DNA of 37,692 bases from the NCBI GenBank assembly GCA_937872475.1, contig CALMSY010000033.1, forward strand, positions 1-37,692, read 5' to 3'. Made by a program: the position numbers and the translations under genes. Origin of the DNA: 67-14 sp020438345 (lineage in GTDB: Bacteria; Actinomycetota; Thermoleophilia; Solirubrobacterales; 70-9). The notes under the pieces are model-generated. The model made no database searches and was not told the origin of the DNA. It saw only the letters and a list, made by a program, of their open reading frames with translations. Of the stretch, positions 7,023-14,247 are shown one piece after another; within the stretch, counting starts at the first letter, position 1; each line of letters opens with the position of its first letter.

Positions 7023-7973
7023 ATGACCATCGAGAAGCAGGAGTGGACCTGGCCGGATTTCCGTGAACCCGAACTGATCAACCGCCTGTTGCTGGATGAT
7101 GATGGCTTTCTGGGGCTCTGGCTGGCCATGGCTGCCAGCATGCCACCCAGGGCTTTCGATGAGCATTCATTCAAGGTCGGTTCCGGGTACCCGTGGGCGA
7201 GACCCGGGGGCTCCTTCGTTCTCGATGAGGGTGATGGCCGGTTGCTGTCGGAACTCGCCCCGGACCGGCAGGCCGAAATCATCGAGGAGTTCAGCGGGAC
7301 CCGGAGCGGACGCACCCCGATGCTGGCGATCGGTTCGAATGCCTCGCCTGAGGGGCTCTGGCGCAAGTTCGCGCATTTCGAGAATGCGGCGGACCGCACC
7401 CTGCTCGCGATCACCGGCCGTCTCTGCGGTTTCGATGTGGGCGCGTCGGCGGAGCTTGCTTTCTACGGAGCGTTGCCGGCGACAATTTTCGCCAGCCCGG
7501 GCACCGAAGCGAGCGTCACGGCACTCTGGCTGACTCACCGCCAACTGACTCAGCTCGCCTGGGCAGAAGTGCCATACCGGCTCGGCTGCCTGGAAGCAGA
7601 ATTCCGTTTCGAAGAAACGGTGGATACCGGCGGACAGAATAGCTTCGATCGATCGCTTGTTTTCGTCAACCGGTTTGGCACTTTTTCCCCGGAAGGCGCT
7701 CCGCTGGCGCTGGAAGCCATTCCCGCCACTGGCCGGAGAACTGTCGCGGCGGACCAGGTCGAGTTGCTGACCATGGTTGCGCGGATGACCTTCGGCCCGG
7801 AGTCCGGCGCCATGGATCTGGTCCGAAAGGCGTTCGAAGAGCCAGGTACCACGATCCCGGCGGTTACCGAGGTCCTGAGCCGCAACTCGATCCCTTTTGA
7901 ATCAGGACGATGGACGCCGTTTCCCACACCGGAAAAGACAACCGGGAGTGATCGTGCTGGCTTGCATGATTGA
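7023..7973 (+). CDS. hypothetical protein with gamma-glutamylcyclotransferase-like features
   Basis: A 316-residue soluble protein that was not firmly identified. The middle reads AIGSNASPEGLWRKF (about 101-115) and later LPATIFASPGT, a lt-q-l-L-x-x-x-E-x-x-Y pattern (HRQLTQLAWAEVPYRLG). This resembles the GGCT fold: a GSN loop, the PATI-pspG strand and the catalytic-type Glu before a Tyr. The protein is about twice the usual GGCT length, with an extra ~95-residue N-terminus and a C-terminal extension. True GGCT enzymes release 5-oxoproline. The hyuA/hyuB family genes 5 kb away include 5-oxoprolinases, but a link is speculative. Confidence 0.72.
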   Translation: MTIEKQEWTWPDFREPELINRLLLDDDGFLGLWLAMAASMPPRAFDEHSFKVGSGYPWARPGGSFVLDEGDGRLLSELAPDRQAEIIEEFSGTRSGRTPMLAIGSNASPEGLWRKFAHFENAADRTLLAITGRLCGFDVGASAELAFYGALPATIFASPGTEASVTALWLTHRQLTQLAWAEVPYRLGCLEAEFRFEETVDTGGQNSFDRSLVFVNRFGTFSPEGAPLALEAIPATGRRTVAADQVELLTMVARMTFGPESGAMDLVRKAFEEPGTTIPAVTEVLSRNSIPFESGRWTPFPTPEKTTGSDRAGLHD

Positions 7974-7985
7974 CCACTCCCGGTT
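7940..7985. terminator. long-loop inverted repeat at the end of the GGCT-like gene
   Basis: Two perfect 11-base arms (7940-7950 and 7975-7985; AACCGGGAGTG and its complement) flank a 24-base loop that contains the stop codon. It sits between convergent genes and could end both transcripts. No strong T-tract follows. Confidence 0.4.
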
Positions 7986-8014
7986 TCCGGCCACAGCGGC
8001 ATGAATCGTCGCGG

Positions 8015-8263
8015 TCAGCGGAACGCGATCTTGTCAACAGCCGACTGGATCTTGTCCACGATCAGCTCGGCAAGCTCGGTGCCCTGACGACCACTAAAGC
8101 CTTTCATCGCGGCAACCATGCCTACCATCAGCAGCGAAACCAGCAGGATCAGCCCGACATACTCAACCGTCCCCTGACCCGACTTCCCGACTGCGGCCCT
8201 TCGGACCAGCTCGCCTTTCGAAACTGCGAGGGCATGTGCGTTTCCCATCGCCCTGTAGATCAT
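8015..8263 (-). CDS. Flp/TadE-like type IV pilin-type small protein
   Basis: An 82-residue protein starting at ATG 8263, with GGAGGA four to five bases upstream. A basic leader of about 30 residues ends in GKSGQGTVEYV and is followed by a hydrophobic helix (GLILLVSLLMVGMVAAM). The Gly before the cleavage site, Glu at mature position 5 and Tyr next to it are the class of Flp and TadE pilins processed by a prepilin peptidase. The C-terminus is a short amphipathic helix. No Tad or Flp assembly genes lie in the window, so its export machinery must be elsewhere. It is divergent from the glycosyltransferase operon, with a 144-bp gap. Confidence 0.72.
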   Translation of the reverse strand: MIYRAMGNAHALAVSKGELVRRAAVGKSGQGTVEYVGLILLVSLLMVGMVAAMKGFSGRQGTELAELIVDKIQSAVDKIAFR

Positions 8264-8407
8264 TGCTTCCTCCTCGAATATTGGTGACATTGCCTCATCG
8301 ATCCTGCTCGCAACCTCTTGACCGATCAAGACGAGGCGGCAACATTTCCCTGAACAAGTGGTGAAATCTCCGCACGGAACGCCGGACCCGCCGGATAACC
8401 TCCCCGA

Positions 8408-9433
8408 ATGCGGGTTCTCGTCGTCATGAACTTCGGGGCAGATCCCTCGACCCCCCAGCGTGGCCGCTGGGTCATCGACCAGGTCGAGGCCCTTCGCGAG
8501 GGTGGACTCGACGTTGACCTGTTCAGTTTCCGTCCGGGCAAGGATCAGTACCTGCCTGCCACCCGACGGATCCGGCGGCAGCTCCGTGAAACCCGCTACG
8601 ACCTCGTCCACGCCCACTACGGACTGGCTGGCTGGTGCGCCCGGCTGGCCGGTGCCGACCCGCTCGTTGTCACCTTCCACGGCACCGACGTCCGACACCG
8701 GATAGTCGGCCGGATGTCCCGCTCGCTAACCCGGCGGATCGACCTTGTCGCCGCCGCTTCGCGGGCCCTTTTCGAAGAGGAAGATGGCCGGCCCGGGCTG
8801 CCGTTGCCCGAGGGACGAAGCGCCGTGCTGCCTTGCGGGGCAGACCTCTCCCGTTTTCAGCCGACCGATCGAAGGCTGGCGCGACAGAAACTCGGCCTCG
8901 ACCCGGATGAGCCCTTCCTTTTCTTCCCCGCCGATCCCGAAAGGCCGGAGAAACGTGCCGACCGGGCCCGGGAAGTCGCCCGGATAGCGGGAGCCGAACT
9001 GCGAAGTGGAGGCGGGATCGAACCGGATCTGATGCCTCTCTGGATGAACGCGGCCCAGGCCGTGATGATCACTTCCGACTATGAGGGTTTCGGCCTGGCT
9101 TGCCTTGAGGCCCTGGCCTGCGATGTTCCGGTTATTTCGACCCCCGTGGGAATCGCTCCCCATGCCCTGGGCGGACTCGAGCGAAGTCTCTGCCTCGCCT
9201 ACGAGCCGAAATCATGGGCGGATTTCGCATCCGCATTGATGAAAGAGCCCGACCCGAGGGTCCCCGGCCGCATTCGCGCAGAGGCACTTTCGGCCCGACG
9301 GATGGCCGAGAGAGTGAGCATCGCGTACCACGACCTGTTTGAAAAACGCCGCAAACCCGGTGATTCAAAGTCGCCGGTTTCCGAAGGCGGACTCGTTTCC
9401 GGCGGCGACTTGCGTAATGATGGTGTGAGCTGA
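8408..9433 (+). CDS. GT4-family glycosyltransferase
   Basis: GT-B fold enzyme that moves a sugar from a nucleotide donor to a glycan or lipid acceptor. The N-terminal domain reads MRVLVVMNFGADPSTP, then DLVHAHYGLAG and VVTFHGTDVR. The C-terminal donor domain has the E-x7-E motif inside ITSDYEGFGLACLEALACD. At 341 residues it is somewhat short for GT4, with an abbreviated link around FFPADPERPEKR where the donor domain starts. The tail is polar. The donor and acceptor cannot be read from the sequence. Its stop shares one base with the next ATG (TGATG), so it is translationally coupled to the coiled-coil protein gene. Confidence 0.85.
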   Translation: MRVLVVMNFGADPSTPQRGRWVIDQVEALREGGLDVDLFSFRPGKDQYLPATRRIRRQLRETRYDLVHAHYGLAGWCARLAGADPLVVTFHGTDVRHRIVGRMSRSLTRRIDLVAAASRALFEEEDGRPGLPLPEGRSAVLPCGADLSRFQPTDRRLARQKLGLDPDEPFLFFPADPERPEKRADRAREVARIAGAELRSGGGIEPDLMPLWMNAAQAVMITSDYEGFGLACLEALACDVPVISTPVGIAPHALGGLERSLCLAYEPKSWADFASALMKEPDPRVPGRIRAEALSARRMAERVSIAYHDLFEKRRKPGDSKSPVSEGGLVSGGDLRNDGVS

Positions 9434-10902
9434 TGAGGAAGGGTGCCCTCAAGAAGAAACAGAGTCAACTCGAGGAGCTTCTGATCGACCGCCGCGAGGC
9501 GCTCGGCGAGCTGGTCCTCGGCATGTACGTCCAGAACAGCTGGGACGATGACCTTCTGGCTCGTGGCTCGGCCGAAGTCGCTGAGGTCGAAACCGAGCTG
9601 AACGAACTTATCGCCGGTAATGAACCGACCGGTCCGTCCGCCACCGAAAAGGATTTCCCGGTCACTGGTGAACACCGCCTGCCGACCGGTGAGCACAGCT
9701 ACCCGGTCACGGGCGAGTACACGGCTGAACACGCGATTCCCCCGACCGGTGAGTACACGGCCGAGCATTCGCTGCCGGAATCATCCGAACACACCGCCGA
9801 ACATCAGGTGCCACTGGCTGAAAACGAACCCCCGAAACTCTCCCGGGCCCAGAAGAAGCAAGCGAAAAAGGAAGAAAAGCAGCGCAGAAAGCAGGAGAAG
9901 GAGGCCGCTGAAGCCCCGGCAGCCAAAGCACCGGCCCCTGCACCCGAAGTACCTTCACCCGCCCCGACACCTTCTGCTACCGCGCCCGCCCCGACACCTT
10001 CTGCTACCGCGCCCGCCCCGACACCTTCTGCGACCGCGCCCGTCGCCGGGCAGCCGACCGTCCCACCGCCAGCCCCGCGGGCCACGCCTCCGGCAGAAGC
10101 GAAGCCCGCCAGCGACCCGACGGCGAAGCCAACCCAGGTCAGGGACACAACGAAAGACACATCGGCGATCGACGTGCCGCCGCCGCCAACGCCAGCCGAG
10201 CCGGAACCCACCGATCCGCTCGACATCCTCGACAAACGCATCGACGAGGACGAGGCCAGGGCCAAGACGGCACTCGAAGCTGCCCGCACTTCGCTCAAGG
10301 CGAATACCCAGACTGAACTCACAGCGATCACCCATGAAGTTCAGACGGACCGCAGCCAACTCGACGAGTCGCTGAAGGCAGCGGCCGCAGCGATTTCCGC
10401 CGCCCAGGAGAAGGCATCCCAGGCCGAAGCGAAGCTGATCCGGGAAACCGCCTCCAGCCGCGAGGCCGCGGCCGAGTGGGTTCGGGGCCAGGCCACCGAG
10501 ATCGAAGCAGATGCCGCCCTCGCAGCAGAGATCACTGACGAAGATGCGACCAAGGCACCCGCAGGCGAGCCGGATGCCGTGTTGGCGGCACGGGTCAATT
10601 CGCTGGAAGCCGAGCTGGCCGCCCAGAAAGCATCAAAGGATGAAGCCCTGGCCAAAGCCGCCGCCCGGTTGAAGGAGATCGAGCAGAGCGCCAAGTTGGC
10701 CGAAGCCAGGGTGGAAGCCGCCGAGCAGGCCGCCACCGAAGCCAGCGCGAAAGCAACTGCGGCCAAACCGTCAGTGGAGAGCGGGACGGCCGAAGCGGAA
10801 GCTCGCGAAGCAGCCGTCCAGTGGCTGAGGGGGCAGATCTCGGCTCTCAAGCAGGAAATCGCAAAGGCTGAACAGACCGACAAGAGCACGGGGGCAGGCT
10901 GA
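9433..10902 (+). CDS. repeat-rich coiled-coil protein of unknown function
   Basis: A 489-residue protein with no signal peptide or membrane helix. Layout: residues 10-62 are a helical module with L-E-E-L, D-R-R, LGEL and AEVAEVETEL; 73-128 carry acidic repeats around TGEYTAEH; 133-165 are Lys/Glu-rich; 175-203 hold three copies of the nine-residue repeat PAPTPSATA; about 265-489 are a long Ala/Glu-rich coiled coil. Inside the coiled coil, EAAAEWVRGQ and EAAVQWLRGQ are near copies about 115 residues apart. It looks like a cytoplasmic scaffold. It overlaps both neighbours by one base. The following small protein appears to share the N-terminal module. Confidence 0.78.
   Translation: MRKGALKKKQSQLEELLIDRREALGELVLGMYVQNSWDDDLLARGSAEVAEVETELNELIAGNEPTGPSATEKDFPVTGEHRLPTGEHSYPVTGEYTAEHAIPPTGEYTAEHSLPESSEHTAEHQVPLAENEPPKLSRAQKKQAKKEEKQRRKQEKEAAEAPAAKAPAPAPEVPSPAPTPSATAPAPTPSATAPAPTPSATAPVAGQPTVPPPAPRATPPAEAKPASDPTAKPTQVRDTTKDTSAIDVPPPPTPAEPEPTDPLDILDKRIDEDEARAKTALEAARTSLKANTQTELTAITHEVQTDRSQLDESLKAAAAAISAAQEKASQAEAKLIRETASSREAAAEWVRGQATEIEADAALAAEITDEDATKAPAGEPDAVLAARVNSLEAELAAQKASKDEALAKAAARLKEIEQSAKLAEARVEAAEQAATEASAKATAAKPSVESGTAEAEAREAAVQWLRGQISALKQEIAKAEQTDKSTGAG
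9961..10041 (+). repeat. three tandem 27-bp coding repeats
   Basis: Three adjacent 27-bp units (9961-9987, 9988-10014, 10015-10041) encode APTPSATAP. The first two are identical in DNA and the third differs by one base, so the expansion is recent. They lie in frame in the proline/alanine linker of the coiled-coil protein, where copy number can change without a frameshift. Confidence 0.9.
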
Positions 10903-11195
10903 TGGGGCTCTTTAGCAAGGGTGGCCAGTCCGGGCGCGAACGTCGTGCCATGCGGGATCACCTCAACGAACTCGACGACATGCGCCGTACCAATCTGGGG
11001 GAGCTTGGAAGGATCACCGTCGAGATGGCTTCCGAAGGGCGCTTTGATCGCCGCCGGCTATCCGAGCAGGCCGGTGAGGTCGCGAAGATCGACCGTGAGG
11101 CCGACCTGATCGCACGCGGTCTCGAGGAAGGCCTGACCCTGCACGAGCTGGAAGACCTGGCCCGCGGCGACCAGTCCGGGGCATCTTCCCGGTAG
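10902..11195 (+). CDS. small charged helical protein, shares a module with its neighbour
   Basis: A 97-residue protein starting MGLFSKGGQSGRERR. Most of it is predicted helix. Residues 18-75 show L-N-E-L, RR-x-x-LGELG, F-D-x-x-x-L and GEVAKIDRE. This resembles the N-terminal module of the preceding 489-residue protein, with a three-residue insertion. No known family was recognised, and no membrane segment is present. The ATG overlaps the TGA of the preceding gene by one base, so the two are probably made in a fixed ratio and may form a hetero-oligomer through the shared module (inference). Confidence 0.72.
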   Translation: MGLFSKGGQSGRERRAMRDHLNELDDMRRTNLGELGRITVEMASEGRFDRRRLSEQAGEVAKIDREADLIARGLEEGLTLHELEDLARGDQSGASSR

Positions 11196-11269
11196 ATGCG
11201 AACCGGGGCGCGTCGTCTTGTTCGTCTCAACCCTTGGTCAGATCGTCCCCGATCACCGGGGACAGAACC

Positions 11270-12748
11270 TTGACCACGGGTTCCAGGGCTGCTTCCGACC
11301 CTGAGTCCAGGGATCTCGGAACGTTTGACCTGACCGTGGTCGGTGGTGGCGCCGCCGGTCTCTGGGCCGCTCTCTGTGCCGCCGAAGCCGGTGGTTCGGT
11401 CTGCCTTGTTTCCAGGAAGCCACTCGCCGAAAGCGCAAGCTTTCACGCCCAGGGAGGACTGGCCGCAGCGCTGGACCCGGAAGACTCTCCACAACAGCAC
11501 TTTCAGGACACCATGGCGGCGGGCCGAAACCTTTGCCGGGCTTCGGCTGTGGAGGCCTTGACCGTGGAGGGTCCCGGGATTGTCGATGATCTGATCCGCC
11601 GTGGCATGAACTTTGACCGCGAGTCCGAGGGGTCGCTTTCTCTAGCCCTCGAAGGCGGCCACACACACCGGCGCATCATCCACGCCGGAGGCAGCCAGAC
11701 AGGCAGGGAAATCACCAGTGCCCTGGCACAGATGGTTGCCGAAATGGACAACATCGAAGTGCTGGAGGAGACCTCCGCTGTGGCCCTTGTCAGCGACCGT
11801 GAACGGTGCTTCGGCGTGATCACCGAGTACGGAACGATTACCGCCGCGGCGACTCTGATGGCCAGTGGGGGCGCCGCAGCGCTGTGGCGCCGGACATCCA
11901 ATCCGTGGGGGGCGATCGGTGCCGGCCCGGTCCTGGCCAGCCAGGGCGGCGCGGAACTTGCCGATCTCGAGTTCTGCCAGTTCCATCCGACCTGTCTCTC
12001 CGCTCCCGGCACCCCATTCGACGGTGCCCTCATCACCGAGGCAATCCGTGGCGAGGGAGCTCCCCTGCTCGACGTCAATGGTGAACGCTTCACTGACGAA
12101 CTTGCCCCGCGGGATGACGTCACCGCGGCAATTCTCACCCGGTTTCAGATGCAGGATGGACAGGAAGTACGCCTCGACATGACCGCGATCGATCCGGTCC
12201 GGTTCAGCAGTGTCTTCGAGATGCTCGGCAAGGCGGGCTTCGACGCCACCCGCGAACCGGTTCCAGTTTCCCCCGGTGCCCACTACATGATGGGAGGCAT
12301 CGCGGTTGATCTCGACGGGAAGACCTCGGTCCAGGGTCTCTATGCGGCCGGTGAATGTGCGTGCACCGGTCTCCACGGAGCGAATCGGCTGGCTTCCAAT
12401 TCGCTGACCGAGTGCTTTGTTTTCGGTCGGCGGGCCGCAATGGCCGGTCTTGAAGAAACGCCCGGTGTCATGCCTGCCCCCGATGACTGGCGTTTCGACC
12501 CGCCACTGGTCGAGACCCGCCAGTCAGTGTGGGAGTTCGCCGGACCGTTGCGAAACATGGAAGGGCTCTCACAGCTTGCGAGCGACCGCTACCCGCTTGC
12601 CCGGGCTATCGGCAGCACGGCACTTGCCCGGAAGGAATCCCGTGGTGGCCACCGCCGGACCGACTTCCCGGCGACCGACCCCGATCTTGATTTCACCCAC
12701 CTGATCTACTTGCCCGGCGGAGAAATCGAACTCCGCCGCTGGGACTGA
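11270..12748 (+). CDS. nadB: L-aspartate oxidase
   Basis: FAD enzyme that oxidises L-aspartate to iminoaspartate, the first step of de novo NAD synthesis. The dinucleotide motif VVGGGAAGLWAAL is near residue 23. Further family landmarks are FHAQGGLAAAL, the His-Arg-Arg stretch (GGHTHRRIIHAGG), CQFHPTCLS, EAIRGEGAPLLD, HYMMGGIAVD and GLYAAGECACTGLHGANRL. TTG at 11270 is preferred (GGGGA seven bases upstream); TTG at 11234 is the longer alternative without a good ribosome site. nadA and nadC are not adjacent. The C-terminal helical domain is present but short. Fumarate reductase or succinate dehydrogenase flavoproteins are less likely given these motifs. Confidence 0.9.
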   Translation: MTTGSRAASDPESRDLGTFDLTVVGGGAAGLWAALCAAEAGGSVCLVSRKPLAESASFHAQGGLAAALDPEDSPQQHFQDTMAAGRNLCRASAVEALTVEGPGIVDDLIRRGMNFDRESEGSLSLALEGGHTHRRIIHAGGSQTGREITSALAQMVAEMDNIEVLEETSAVALVSDRERCFGVITEYGTITAAATLMASGGAAALWRRTSNPWGAIGAGPVLASQGGAELADLEFCQFHPTCLSAPGTPFDGALITEAIRGEGAPLLDVNGERFTDELAPRDDVTAAILTRFQMQDGQEVRLDMTAIDPVRFSSVFEMLGKAGFDATREPVPVSPGAHYMMGGIAVDLDGKTSVQGLYAAGECACTGLHGANRLASNSLTECFVFGRRAAMAGLEETPGVMPAPDDWRFDPPLVETRQSVWEFAGPLRNMEGLSQLASDRYPLARAIGSTALARKESRGGHRRTDFPATDPDLDFTHLIYLPGGEIELRRWD

Positions 12749-12750
12749 TC

Positions 12751-14247
12751 GTGGCCGGGCCTGACCCGGTTGAAGTCCAGATCACAGCGGGAGCGCTGGC
12801 CTCGGCCTGCGAGGAGATGGGCGCGGTTCTGATCCGCTCGGCCCACTCGGCGAACATCAAAGAGCGAAGGGATTGTTCAGCCGCGATTTTTTCCCCCGGC
12901 GGTGACATGGCGATGCAGGCCGAACATATCCCGGTCCATCTTGGATCAATGCCGGCATCGGTTGCAGCTGTAGTCGACAAGCCGCAAATCAGAGGGGCTT
13001 CCTGGTTTCTCAACGACCCCTACGCGGGAGGGACCCACTTGCCTGACATAACGGTGGTGACTCCCGCCTTCGCCGGGGATGAACTGATCGGTTTTGCTGC
13101 CAACCGTGCTCATCACGCCGATGTGGGTGGCCGGGTACCCGGTTCGATGCCGGCCGACTCGACCCGGCTTGAAGAAGAAGGCGTGGTGATTTCACCGAGG
13201 ATCCTCGACGAGGAATCGATCCTCGAAGTTACGACGCTGATGCGCCAGCCCGATCAGCGCCAGGCCGACTTGCGGGCGCAGCTGGCCGCGAACCGTGCCG
13301 GTGTGACAAGGCTGGAAGCGATGGCAGCCAGACTGGGTGTCGCCGGACTGGCCAAGGCGATGGACGGGGTGATCACCTACGCCGAGAATCGCACCCGAAG
13401 CGAGATTGAGGAAATCCCGGATGGCGTCTACTCCGCGACCGATGTGCTAGAAGGGCGCCAGGGCGAGATCGGCCTGACCCTTGAAGCAACGGTCACTGGC
13501 AGCAACATCCGATTCGACTTCACTGGCACCTCCGGCCCCGAACCTGGCAACCTCAACTGCCCCCGGGCGGTCACAGAATCCGCTTGTCTTTTCGCCGTCC
13601 GGGTTCTGACTGACCCGGATATCCCCGCCAGCGCCGGCTCGTGGCGTCCGATTGAAGTGATCCTGCCAGACGATTGCCTGCTCGCGGCCAGATACCCGAG
13701 TGCGGTTGTGGCGGGCAATGTGGAGACTTCTTCCCGCGTCGCCGATCTCTGCCTGTCGGCTTTCGGGTTGGCACAAGGGCAGGGAACCATGAACAACGTC
13801 ACCCTGGGAAACGACAGGTTCACCTACTACGAGACCCTCGGTGGCGGTCAGGCAGCCTCCAGCGAAGCGGATGGACCGACCGCGGTCCATGTGGCGATGT
13901 CTAACACCCTGAACACACCGATCGAGGCGATGGAAACCGAATTTCCTCTCCTGGCCGGTGAATACTCGGTTCGTCGTGGCTCCGGCGGCAATGGCGCCCG
14001 GCAGGGTGGTGACGGACTGGTCAGGGAAATCATCGCAACCGAACCGATGAGCTTCGCCTTGCTTACCGAACGCCGCCTGCATCAGCCTGCGGGTGCCGGT
14101 GGCGGGGAACCGGGAGCTTCGGGCCAGAATCGATTGATCAGGGGAGATGAAGCCAACGAGCTGCCCCCCAAGGCAGCCGGGGAGCTTGAAGCCGGCGACC
14201 GGTTGCGGATCGAAACGCCGGGTGGAGGCGGCTATGGGAAGGTCTGA
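12751..14247 (+). CDS. hyuB: hydantoinase B / 5-oxoprolinase subunit B family protein
   Basis: A 498-residue protein of the HyuB family, the partner subunit of ATP-dependent N-methylhydantoinases, 5-oxoprolinases and acetone carboxylases. Typical stretches are SAHSANIKERRDCSAAIF, MAMQAEHIPVHLGSMP, FLNDPYAGGTHLPDI, NRAHHADVGG and the Gly-rich YSVRRGSGGNGARQGGDG near the C-terminus. It starts at GTG two bases after the nadB stop and overlaps hyuA by 14 bases, so the two subunits are co-translated. The order B then A is reversed from many operons. The substrate cannot be told from sequence; ring-opening of 5-oxoproline or a hydantoin is expected. Confidence 0.88.
   Translation: MAGPDPVEVQITAGALASACEEMGAVLIRSAHSANIKERRDCSAAIFSPGGDMAMQAEHIPVHLGSMPASVAAVVDKPQIRGASWFLNDPYAGGTHLPDITVVTPAFAGDELIGFAANRAHHADVGGRVPGSMPADSTRLEEEGVVISPRILDEESILEVTTLMRQPDQRQADLRAQLAANRAGVTRLEAMAARLGVAGLAKAMDGVITYAENRTRSEIEEIPDGVYSATDVLEGRQGEIGLTLEATVTGSNIRFDFTGTSGPEPGNLNCPRAVTESACLFAVRVLTDPDIPASAGSWRPIEVILPDDCLLAARYPSAVVAGNVETSSRVADLCLSAFGLAQGQGTMNNVTLGNDRFTYYETLGGGQAASSEADGPTAVHVAMSNTLNTPIEAMETEFPLLAGEYSVRRGSGGNGARQGGDGLVREIIATEPMSFALLTERRLHQPAGAGGGEPGASGQNRLIRGDEANELPPKAAGELEAGDRLRIETPGGGGYGKV

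Noticed and set aside
9961..10041. Short tandem repeats as a possible CRISPR or minisatellite
   Set aside because: The units are adjacent with no spacers and preserve the reading frame of a clear protein linker.
9804..10359. Gly-rich antisense frames opposite the Pro/Ala repeats, resembling PE_PGRS or silk-like proteins
   Set aside because: They are the mirror of the sense repeats in the coiled-coil protein; no ribosome site and no gene context.
11642..12376. A 244-residue antisense frame opposite nadB
   Set aside because: No motif, no ribosome site, and nadB coding is unambiguous.
14147..14233. Earlier start for hyuA within hyuB
   Set aside because: The added 29 residues are out-of-frame hyuB coding and lie before the expected N-terminal phosphate loop.
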